Positions 18,425 through 25,753 of a DNA stretch of 64,000 nt are shown piece after piece. The notes under the pieces were generated by a model, which saw nothing but the letters and a program-made list of their open reading frames with translations, was not told the origin of the DNA and ran no database searches. Within the stretch, counting starts at the first letter, position 1. Each line of letters opens with the position of its first letter. The position numbers and the translations under genes were made by a program. Source of the DNA: Lysobacter capsici (GTDB taxonomy: Bacteria; Pseudomonadota; Gammaproteobacteria; Xanthomonadales; Xanthomonadaceae); contig NZ_CP094357.1 in NCBI RefSeq assembly GCF_014779555.2, positions 5,332,001 to 5,396,000 on the forward strand. Direction: 5' to 3'.

Positions 18425-19348
18425 ATGAATCGCATGCTGCCCGGCACCCGGGCGCTCAGGACCTTCGAAGCGGCCGCGCGCCATCTGAACTTCACCCGCG
18501 CCGCCGACGAAGTCGGCCTGACCCCGGCCGCGGTCAGCTACCAGATCAAGGAAATCGAAGAGCAACTGGGCCTGGTGCTGTTCGTCCGCACCAGCCGCAG
18601 CATCCAGCTGACCGCGGCCGGCGCGGTGCTGTTCGAAGCGACGGTCGACGCCCTGGGCACGCTGCAACGCGCGCTCGGCCGCGCGCGCAGCCTGGAACGC
18701 GGCTCGAGCCGGTTGCGCGTATCGCTCAGCGCCGGATTCGCCAGCAACTGGCTGTTGCCGCGGATGGCGCGGTTCAATGCCGCGCATCCAGATCTGCAAC
18801 TAAGCTTCGACATCAGCGATGAACTGCGCGACTTCGAAGCCGACGATATCGACGTGGCGATCCGCTTCGGCACCGGCGACTACCCGCGGACGCGATCGCA
18901 TCGCTTGTTCGACACGGTGGTGGTCGCTGTGTGCAGCCCGGCCCTGCTGACGAACGCGCCGGCGCCGAAAGAGCCGCGCGACCTGTCGCGGCACACCTTG
19001 TGCTATGTCGACTGGAAGACCGAACGCATGGTCTGGCCGAACTGGCGCATGTGGATGGCCGCGGCCGGCATCGACGATTTCGACGACAGCCGCTGCGTCG
19101 CCTTCGCCGATTCGGGCTATGTGGTGCAGACGGTGATCGACAGCGGCGCGATTGGCCTGGTCGATCTGGCGCTGATCGGCAACGACCTCGCCCAGGGCCG
19201 GCTGCTGCGATTGTTTGATATCGGCGTCCCGGTGGCGCCGGATTACGCCTATCACCTGGTCTATCCGGCAAGCGGCGACGACGATCCGCGCATCCAGGCG
19301 TTTACGCAGTGGATGCTCGATCAGGCCGGACAGGACGTCCAACGCTGA
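18425..19348 (+). CDS. LysR family transcriptional regulator (GcvA-like)
   Basis: A 307-residue regulator. The helix-turn-helix spans about residues 6-65 (ALRTFEAAARHLNFTRAADE, then LTPAAVSYQIKEIEEQLG and LFVRTSRSIQLTAAG). The rest is a periplasmic-binding-protein-like effector domain that opens with SSRLRVSLSAGFASNWLLPR. The sequence style (Pro-Gly-Thr-Arg-Ala-Leu start, FDISDELRDFEADDIDVAIR) fits the GcvA-type branch. It is divergent to the DHA2 pump and probably controls it and itself from the shared 101-bp intergenic region. The inducer is unknown. Confidence 0.9.
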   Translation: MNRMLPGTRALRTFEAAARHLNFTRAADEVGLTPAAVSYQIKEIEEQLGLVLFVRTSRSIQLTAAGAVLFEATVDALGTLQRALGRARSLERGSSRLRVSLSAGFASNWLLPRMARFNAAHPDLQLSFDISDELRDFEADDIDVAIRFGTGDYPRTRSHRLFDTVVVAVCSPALLTNAPAPKEPRDLSRHTLCYVDWKTERMVWPNWRMWMAAAGIDDFDDSRCVAFADSGYVVQTVIDSGAIGLVDLALIGNDLAQGRLLRLFDIGVPVAPDYAYHLVYPASGDDDPRIQAFTQWMLDQAGQDVQR

Positions 19349-19355
19349 CGAGCGA

Positions 19356-19898
19356 TTACCAGATCAGATCGTCCGGCACCTGGAACTTGGCGTAGAACGC
19401 ATCGTCGTCGCTGGCTTCGGTCGGCGCCGGCGCGGACGCGGCGTGGTCGAGCACGATCATCGACGGATCGCGCGCACTGACTTTCTCCGCGGCGGCGCGC
19501 GGCAACAGCTCATAGCCATCGTCGTGACGCGCGATCACCAGCGCGCCGCTCGCCAGCTGCGCGCGCAACGCCGGATTGATCCACACGCTCTTGATCGCCG
19601 CGCCATCGGTGAAGCGGTAGCTGATCTCGCCTTCGCGCTTGACCTTGTTCGTCTCGACGATCTGGCGGATCTGCGCGCGCAACTCGTGCGCGCGCGCCTG
19701 CGCATTGCGTTCGGCGGCCAATGCGCGATCGCGCTCGGCCCGTTCCGCCCGCGCGCGCTCGGCCTCGACCTGCTCGGCGCTGGGCGCGGCCGGCGCCTTG
19801 CCGTGGCGCTGCTTGGCCTGCTCGCGCGCGACCTGGGCGACCTGGGACTTCTTCACCAGGCCGGCTTTGAGCAATTGATCTTGCAGGGGATTTCGCAT
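19356..19898 (-). CDS. DUF2058 family nucleoprotein-like protein
   Basis: A 180-residue cytoplasmic protein. The N-terminus MRNPLQDQLLKAGLVKKSQV is the diagnostic start of DUF2058 (YaiL-type). A long charged helix follows (AERARAERAERDRALAAERN), then a compact C-terminal domain with INPALRAQLASGALVIARHD and YELLPRAAAEKV. It ends with an acidic tail. The molecular role of the family is not established; an association with nucleic acid has been proposed. The frame continues far upstream but only as a noncoding extension. Its 3' end nearly abuts the LysR stop codon, so the two genes converge. Confidence 0.88.
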   Translation of the reverse strand: MRNPLQDQLLKAGLVKKSQVAQVAREQAKQRHGKAPAAPSAEQVEAERARAERAERDRALAAERNAQARAHELRAQIRQIVETNKVKREGEISYRFTDGAAIKSVWINPALRAQLASGALVIARHDDGYELLPRAAAEKVSARDPSMIVLDHAASAPAPTEASDDDAFYAKFQVPDDLIW

Positions 19899-20036
19899 GC
19901 CCACGAGTCTAGTACGCGCGGCCGCCGGCCGGAAGCGGGCGAACCCGCGCCCCGCACGGCCTGGGCGATCCGTCCCGGCGGATTGACCCGTCCTCGCGCC
20001 CCGCACTGTAATGAATCCTCCCACCAGGCCGCCCCC

Positions 20037-20510
20037 ATGCCCGCCTACGCCGTCACGCCCCGCCTGGCCCAGTTCGAAGGCGAACACCTGCCCGGCAACA
20101 GCGTGTGGCGATCCAGCCATGTGCATTACCTCAGCGACGCCGAACTGCCGCCGTACCGGATCGACGTCCGCGACGGCCTGCTGTACCGCGCCGACGGCAG
20201 CCTGTTCGATACCGCCGACTCGCACACCCACTGGAGCGGCCGGGGACGCGCGATCTTCGTCATGCACGGCGACGGCGCGATTTATTCGGCGAAGGAGCAC
20301 TTGGTGGGCCGCTTTCATCACTCCAGCCTCGGCCAGGGCAAGCCGGTCGCCGGCGCGGGTGAACTGGAAGCGCGCGACGGCGTGCTGACCGCGATCACCG
20401 ATCACAGCAGCCACTACTGCCCGCCGCGACGCTACACCGAGCAGGTATTGAGCGAACTGGCACGCGGCGGCGTGGACCTGACCCGGGTGATCCGGGAATT
20501 TCGCTACTGA
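20037..20510 (+). CDS. Small cytoplasmic protein with a motif seen in polymorphic toxins
   Basis: A 157-residue product without signal peptide. Recognisable stretches are IFVMHGDGAIYSAKEHLVGR, FHHSSLGQGKPVAGAGELEA and TAITDHSSHYCPPRRYTEQV. I recall the FHHSS...G.PVA.AGE...G.L..ITD.SGHY pattern as a recurrent domain in secreted or toxin-like bacterial proteins, where it sits near the C-terminus. Here it makes up most of the protein. The domain's activity is not known to me. It lies 124 bases upstream of the large helical protein on the same strand, so the two may be co-transcribed. The start is the ATG at 20037; no strong ribosome site is visible. Confidence 0.65.
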   Translation: MPAYAVTPRLAQFEGEHLPGNSVWRSSHVHYLSDAELPPYRIDVRDGLLYRADGSLFDTADSHTHWSGRGRAIFVMHGDGAIYSAKEHLVGRFHHSSLGQGKPVAGAGELEARDGVLTAITDHSSHYCPPRRYTEQVLSELARGGVDLTRVIREFRY

Positions 20511-20634
20511 CCATCCCGCCGCGCCAGCGCGAATCGTTGTCGCGGCCGGTTCGTCCATCGAATTGCGTATTCCCCGTTGCTTACCGCTGCAGCAAGGATG
20601 CATCTCGCGGATTACCACAGGGGACGCTGCACGC

Positions 20635-23100
20635 ATGAACATCCTTTCGTCCGACGCCACCGCGTCCGGCGCCGAGCCCGACTGGGACGCGCTGATCGAC
20701 AACCCTTACGACATCGGGCGGCTTGAGCGCCTGGTGCGCGCGGACCGCTGGTGGGTGGTGACCGGAATGCGGGTCAACCTCGGCGAAGCGGTGACCCGCG
20801 CGCAGAATCGCGGCCGCGCCGAGGAGGCGTTCGAGGTCAACAAGGTGCTGGTCTTCGCCGACACCGTCGACGTCCGCCACACGCCCGAGGTCCCGATCCT
20901 GTGCGGCGACTTCAGCCGGGTGATCGTGATCGCGCGTCATCTGGAAACCAACGAAAAGCTGCAACTGGAAAAACGCGGCTGGGACGTCGAGTTCTATCTG
21001 GGTTTCTATGTGTGCGGCTTCAGCCCGGTGTTGAAGACCAAGACCCTGCTGCGCTGGATGTTCTGGACCGATCCCAACCGGGGCCGTCAAGACATCCGCA
21101 CCACCCACGACCTGCCCGATCCGCTGACCCGCACCCAGCTGATGGTCACCACGATGGGCCTGCACGACCCATTGCCGTTCACCGAACATCCGTTGTTCGT
21201 GTTGCTGCTGCCGCTGGAGGCCTGCACGCCGCTGCTCGAACGCATGCTGTTCGCCGCGCAGCAGCTGGCCGCCGAAGGCAAGGGCGAGCTGGCGGTGGAA
21301 CTGCTCGCGCGGCTGGAGCAATTACTGGATCGCTCGCCCGACCGCCCGGCCTGGCAGACCGTCGCGCTGGGCTGCCGCGCCGCCCAGGAACTGTTGCGGC
21401 CGGTACGCTTCGACCCGGGCCAGGTGCCGTACCTGAGCGCGGCGTTCTACGGCGAATTGGCCAAGGAACACATCCCCACATTGCAAGCCTACGCCGGCAC
21501 CTTCGCCCGCCTGAGCGATCGCGCCTACGACCTGGACGCGCGCAAGAAAGCCGCGCGGCTGGTGCTGGGCGAAAAGGACGACCAGGGCGCGTTCCAGAAA
21601 CTCGTCACCGAGCAACTGGCGGAGAATTTCCGCATCGCCACCGCCAACGTCACCCGCGCGCAGAATTCGATCGGCCCGCAGAGCGATCAGGTCAAGCGCG
21701 CAGAAGCCGGATTCAAGGCCGGCCTGGCGGCCTGGGAAGAAGCCAAAAAGCGCGAGATGGCGATGGCCATCGTCGGCAGCGTGTTCTCGTTCGTGTCCGG
21801 CGTCGCCTCGATGTTTTCCGGCAACGCCTCGGGCGCCGCCGGCGCGGCCAAGGCCGCGGCCGATGTGGCGAGCACCGCGGCCAAACTGGCCGAGATCATG
21901 AGCAAGCTGGTCCAGGTCGGCAAGGCGATCGAGAAGATCGTGCGCCTGTGCCTGGATATCGTCGCGGCGACCGACAAACTCGACAACGCCAAGAGCTTCG
22001 CCGATGCGATGGCCGCGATCACCCGCGGCTCGCTGTCCGACGACGCCAAGGGCGCGCCGTCGGCCAATGCCTATTGGGACCAGTTGTGGGTGGAGGTCGA
22101 AACCCAGCTGGCGCCCGCGATCGACCAGAAGATCGACGGCGCCAACGAATATCTGAAAGAACTCAAGATCCTGGTGATCTACGGCCGCGCGTTGACCGCC
22201 GCGCAGATCGCCTTGCCGCCGCTGATCCAGGAAATGGCGCGGGCGAAATTGCAGTCCGAAATCGCGCGCCGGCAGCACGACGCGGTGCTGGCCGAGATCA
22301 ATGCGCTGACCGCGCAGAAAGCCTTGTCCGGTCAGGCGATGGTGGTGCTGTGGGGCAACTACCGCAAGGTGCAGCGCTCGATGCTGGTGGCGCTGCAGCA
22401 GTTCGATGCCGCGTACCGCTATTGGGCCTTGACCGACGAACGCGCGCCGCGCGACAACCTGCGCGGCATCGCCGACCTCTCCGGCGACCTGGCCGAGATC
22501 GCCGACCTCAAGAAGATGCAGGGCCGCGCGCTCGACAGCTTCCGTCCGCCGCCGCAGCCGTTCGTGCAGATCAAGCACATCGTGGCGGCGGCGGCGCGCG
22601 AGGCCTTGCTCAAGGGCGAGCGGGTCGCGATCGCGCTGACGCCCAGCAACGGGCCGCTGTCGGGCTGGGGCCGGGTCAGCCGCGCCCGCGTCGGCGAAAT
22701 CTTCGTCTGGGTGGACTGGGTCGAAGGCAAGCGCCCGAAGAGCGGCGCGGTCGAATTCACCGTGCGCACCAGCGGCGTGTACGACGACACTCGCCTGATC
22801 GGCGCGCAGTCGAAACTGTTCCACTTCCAGGGCGCGCCGGTCGACCTGAGCTTCCGCTACGACCTCGCCGCCAGCCCGCACGACCAGCCCAGCTGCATCC
22901 GCGCGCGCGCCGCGATCGCCGAGGACTTCCGCACCTCGTACTCCGAGCCGACCCTGTCCACCGACTGGATCATCTCCTCGCCGAAAGTTTCCGCGGGCGA
23001 CAGCGAAACCGTCGACCTGACCCAGCTGAAATCGGCGATCGCCGGCATCCGCCTGGAGTTTTCCGGCAGTTACATCAAGGACCCGGACCGGATGTTCTGA
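20635..23100 (+). CDS. Large helical protein resembling alpha-pore-forming toxins
   Basis: An 821-residue protein without signal peptide. Residues 1-200 form a mixed alpha/beta region (VNKVLVFADTVDVRHTPEVP, VEFYLGFYVCGFSPVLKTKT). Residues 200-640 are almost entirely helical and amphipathic. The centre holds a long apolar, Gly/Ala-rich stretch at about 375-450 (MAIVGSVFSFVSGVASMFSG, then AAGAAKAAADVASTAAKLAE and KIVRLCLDIVAATDKL). Residues 660-821 look like a beta-sandwich (SGWGRVSRARVGEIFVWVDW, IRLEFSGSYIKDP). A long helical bundle with one central hydrophobic hairpin is the layout of ClyA/XaxA/Cry6-type pore formers, which also lack Sec signals. This is an architectural inference with no recognised family. 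A strong ribosome site is not apparent, but the ATG at 20635 is the first Met of the non-Arg-rich sequence. Confidence 0.7.
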   Translation: MNILSSDATASGAEPDWDALIDNPYDIGRLERLVRADRWWVVTGMRVNLGEAVTRAQNRGRAEEAFEVNKVLVFADTVDVRHTPEVPILCGDFSRVIVIARHLETNEKLQLEKRGWDVEFYLGFYVCGFSPVLKTKTLLRWMFWTDPNRGRQDIRTTHDLPDPLTRTQLMVTTMGLHDPLPFTEHPLFVLLLPLEACTPLLERMLFAAQQLAAEGKGELAVELLARLEQLLDRSPDRPAWQTVALGCRAAQELLRPVRFDPGQVPYLSAAFYGELAKEHIPTLQAYAGTFARLSDRAYDLDARKKAARLVLGEKDDQGAFQKLVTEQLAENFRIATANVTRAQNSIGPQSDQVKRAEAGFKAGLAAWEEAKKREMAMAIVGSVFSFVSGVASMFSGNASGAAGAAKAAADVASTAAKLAEIMSKLVQVGKAIEKIVRLCLDIVAATDKLDNAKSFADAMAAITRGSLSDDAKGAPSANAYWDQLWVEVETQLAPAIDQKIDGANEYLKELKILVIYGRALTAAQIALPPLIQEMARAKLQSEIARRQHDAVLAEINALTAQKALSGQAMVVLWGNYRKVQRSMLVALQQFDAAYRYWALTDERAPRDNLRGIADLSGDLAEIADLKKMQGRALDSFRPPPQPFVQIKHIVAAAAREALLKGERVAIALTPSNGPLSGWGRVSRARVGEIFVWVDWVEGKRPKSGAVEFTVRTSGVYDDTRLIGAQSKLFHFQGAPVDLSFRYDLAASPHDQPSCIRARAAIAEDFRTSYSEPTLSTDWIISSPKVSAGDSETVDLTQLKSAIAGIRLEFSGSYIKDPDRMF

Positions 23101-23221
23101 TCACATCGCGCGCGATACCTGCGCGCGCAGGCATCGCGGCAATTCGTCGATACCCACCGGACGAGACGAGTCCGGCGCTTCGTTGCGTCCGGACGATCGG
23201 CCGCAACGCCCGGCCCCGCGC

Positions 23222-23794
23222 TCAGCGTCGCGGCTGCACCACGCGATACTGTTTTTGATCGCCGTAGCTCTTGCCCTGCGGCTCGACATTGGCGCACAGG
23301 CGGCCATCGCACAGGGTCACGTCGGCCTGGTTGTAGGCGCGCAGCAGATCGGCCGCGACCCGGTTCTCGTTGATGTCGGCGCGGTACTGCCACAACAGCC
23401 AACCGCCGCCGATCAGCACCAGCAGCACGCTGCCGAACGCGGCGCCGACGACTTTCCAGACCAGATGCTTATGCAGCGATTCCATGCGCTTGAGCTGCGC
23501 GGCCAGGGTCTGCGAGCCTTCCTGCAGCAATCCGCCGGCGCTCTGCAGGCGTTTTTCGTAAGCGCCCACCGGCTGGTCCAGGCCGCTTTCCAGCCGCCCC
23601 ATGACCGCGCCGGGCAGGCTGCGCAGGCTTTCGTCGGCCGATTGCCGGACCACGCCGGGCACTTGCTGGGCCAGTTGCTGCAGTTGCTGCATCACCGCGC
23701 GCTGGCTGGCGCTGATTTCCTCGCAACGCCGCTCGAACTGCTCCATCAGCACCGCGGTCTTGCTGATCAAGGCCATCAATTCGTCTTGCTGCAT
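23222..23794 (-). CDS. Single-span membrane protein with N-terminal coiled coil
   Basis: A 190-residue protein. Residues 1-110 are helical with coiled-coil character (ISKTAVLMEQFERRCEEISA, MQQLQQLAQQVPGVVRQSAD). One membrane helix follows (about 122-145, WKVVGAAFGSVLLVLIGGGW), then a short domain with two cysteines (TLCDGRLCANV) and a basic end. The ribosome site AGGAGGGG is excellent. I have a recollection of similar proteins in Xanthomonas-type genomes but cannot name a function. It lies between the helical toxin-like gene (convergent) and the Imm32-like gene (same strand). Confidence 0.72.
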   Translation of the reverse strand: MQQDELMALISKTAVLMEQFERRCEEISASQRAVMQQLQQLAQQVPGVVRQSADESLRSLPGAVMGRLESGLDQPVGAYEKRLQSAGGLLQEGSQTLAAQLKRMESLHKHLVWKVVGAAFGSVLLVLIGGGWLLWQYRADINENRVAADLLRAYNQADVTLCDGRLCANVEPQGKSYGDQKQYRVVQPRR

Positions 23795-24130
23795 TGTCCC
23801 CTCCTTGAGATCGTCGTAGCCAATGATCGCGCGGGATCGCCGTGCCCATCGATGACCGCGCATGCGGCCGATCGCATCGCGGCGCGCGCACGCCCAGCCG
23901 GCCCGAGCCTATGCCAGGGCGAGGGACAAGGCAACGTGGCGGGCCGGGTGTCCAAGACACGAATCGCCGCGAGGTTGCCCGGTGCGCTCCGACACATCAC
24001 GCTGCTGTCGGCGGCGCCGAAGCCGATGTCGCCGTTCTGGCCAATGGCCGGACCGGGCACCGATGCCGGCCATGCTGTCCGCTGTGCCGGCAATCGTCGT
24101 CAGGCCATGTGCGCAGCGACTCGTGGTCGA

Positions 24131-24379
24131 TCAATCGTCGGAACGATCGCCGCCGACCACCACGAAATGCGGCGAGTCGTCGAAACCCGGTTGCCGGTCC
24201 GACAGATGCTCATGACCGTAGTTCGCGCCCATGCGCTGCATGGTGTCGGCGGCTTTGTTGAGAAAGCTGGCGATCCGCCGCAATTCGGCCGGGGTCGCGA
24301 CCAGGCTGATTTCCGCCATCGCCTTGGGCTGGATCTCGCCGTTGGACCGCCCTTCATCGCTGTAACCGTGGATCTTCAT
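24131..24379 (-). CDS. Imm32-like immunity protein
   Basis: An 82-residue cytoplasmic protein. The central part reads MAEISLVATPAELRRIASFL followed by NKAADTMQRMGANYGHEHL, and the C-terminus is SPHFVVVGG. The order of a hydrophobic strand, the ATPAELRRIA(S/A)FL helix, an AADxM..MG helix and the GHEHL motif matches the Imm32 family of immunity proteins in polymorphic toxin and contact-dependent systems. No toxin gene with a recognisable partner domain is directly adjacent. The nearest candidates are the 157- and 821-residue proteins on the opposite strand. The family call is made from motif memory. Confidence 0.75.
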   Translation of the reverse strand: MKIHGYSDEGRSNGEIQPKAMAEISLVATPAELRRIASFLNKAADTMQRMGANYGHEHLSDRQPGFDDSPHFVVVGGDRSDD

Positions 24380-24450
24380 GCTCGATGGTTCCAGGTGGTT
24401 CGCGGCTTGGGCGCCGATGCCGTGCTCGCATCGTTGCGTCGAGCGATGAA

Positions 24451-25689
24451 TCAATCGGCTTCGCAAGCCACCGTCGACGGCGTTGCGCGACGCGCGTCGG
24501 CGCGCGCCCAAGCATAGATCAGCAATCCGGCCAGCGCGGTGATCGCGCCGCCCACGCCGGTCGAGGTCCAGCCGTAACCCGCGGTGATCGCCATGCCGCC
24601 CAACCACGGCCCCAGCGCATTGGCCATGTTGAACGCGGAGTGGTTGGAGGCCGCCGCCAGTGTCTGCGCCGATTTGGCGACGTCCATCAGATGCGCCTGC
24701 AACACCGTCGCCAGCGCGCCCATCGTGCCGACCGCGAGCACCGCCGGCAGCACCGTCCACACCGAGCGCGCGGCCAGCGGGAACAGCAGCAGGATGATCG
24801 CCGACCACACCAGGATCCACGCCGCCGCGCGGAACTGCAGGCGATCGAACAGCCAGCCGCCGCCGAGCGTGCCGAGAATGCCGCCGATGCCGAACGCGAT
24901 CAGGCCGAACGGCACGAACGATTCGCGCACGCCGGTGACATGCACCAGGGTCGGCGCCAGATAGCTGAAGACGCAGAACATGCCGGCGAAACCGATCGCG
25001 CCGATGCCCAGCGCCAGCCATACCGGCTTGCGATTGAAATCGCGCAGTTCGCGCATCGCGTCCGGACGCGGCGCGTTCATGCCGCGCGGCAACACCCGCA
25101 TCGTCATCGCCACCGTCGCCAAGGCGATCAGCGACACCAGCGCGAACGCCCAACGCCAACCGAAACTCTGCCCCAGCCACGTCGCCAGCGGATTGCCCAC
25201 CAGCAACGCGACCGACAAGCCCAGCATCACCCGTCCGACCGCGGCGCCGTGTTGCTCGGGCGGGCTGATCCGCGCGGCGACCAGGGCCGCGATTCCGAAA
25301 TACGCGCCGTGCGGCAGGCCGGCGACGAAGCGCGCCAGCATCAGACTGTAGTAGCCCGGCGCCAACGCGCTGGCCAGATTGCCGAACGCGTAGAAGCCCA
25401 TCAGCGCCAGCAGCAGACTGCGCCGCGACATGCGCGCGCCGAGGATCGCCAGGGTCGGCGCGCCGATCACCACGCCGAGCGCATAGGCGCTGATGACATG
25501 CCCCACCTGCGGTTCGGTCACGGCCATCGCGCGGGCGATGTCGGTGATCAGCCCCATCACCACGAACTCACTGGTGCCGATGGCGAAACCACCCATGGCC
25601 AGCGCGAACACGATCAGGCCGACCTGACGGGAAGACAGAATCGGGGCGGGTGCGGGGGTGTCCGGGCGGACGGGGGCGGCGACGGTCAT
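24451..25689 (-). CDS. MFS sugar/drug efflux transporter, DHA1 (AraJ-like)
   Basis: A 412-residue protein with 12 predicted helices. After a Pro/Ala-rich N-terminus, the first helices read VGLIVFALAMGGFAIGTSEF and VMGLITDIARAMAVTEPQVG, the hallmark GTSEFVxMGL segment of AraJ/YdhP/NepI-type transporters. Motif A is LAILGARMSRRSLLLALMGF, followed by RFVAGLPHGAYFGIAA. These pumps expel arabinose, nucleosides or drugs with protons. The start among several in-frame ATGs (25725, 25707, 25689) is uncertain, and no strong ribosome site helps. The gene follows the X-Tfe operon on the same strand but is functionally unrelated. Confidence 0.88.
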   Translation of the reverse strand: MTVAAPVRPDTPAPAPILSSRQVGLIVFALAMGGFAIGTSEFVVMGLITDIARAMAVTEPQVGHVISAYALGVVIGAPTLAILGARMSRRSLLLALMGFYAFGNLASALAPGYYSLMLARFVAGLPHGAYFGIAALVAARISPPEQHGAAVGRVMLGLSVALLVGNPLATWLGQSFGWRWAFALVSLIALATVAMTMRVLPRGMNAPRPDAMRELRDFNRKPVWLALGIGAIGFAGMFCVFSYLAPTLVHVTGVRESFVPFGLIAFGIGGILGTLGGGWLFDRLQFRAAAWILVWSAIILLLFPLAARSVWTVLPAVLAVGTMGALATVLQAHLMDVAKSAQTLAAASNHSAFNMANALGPWLGGMAITAGYGWTSTGVGGAITALAGLLIYAWARADARRATPSTVACEAD

Positions 25690-25753
25690 GGCGCCATTAT
25701 TGTGCATTGCAGCATGCGGCGCCATTGCAGGATTGGCCGGACGGCCGGCGGGC

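Noticed and set aside
23469-25180. Long Arg/Pro-rich minus-strand frames over the coiled-coil, Imm32-like and MFS genes
   Set aside because: The upstream parts are out-of-frame readings of the MFS and neighbouring genes. Only the final 82 codons of one frame (24131-24379) give a family-like protein.
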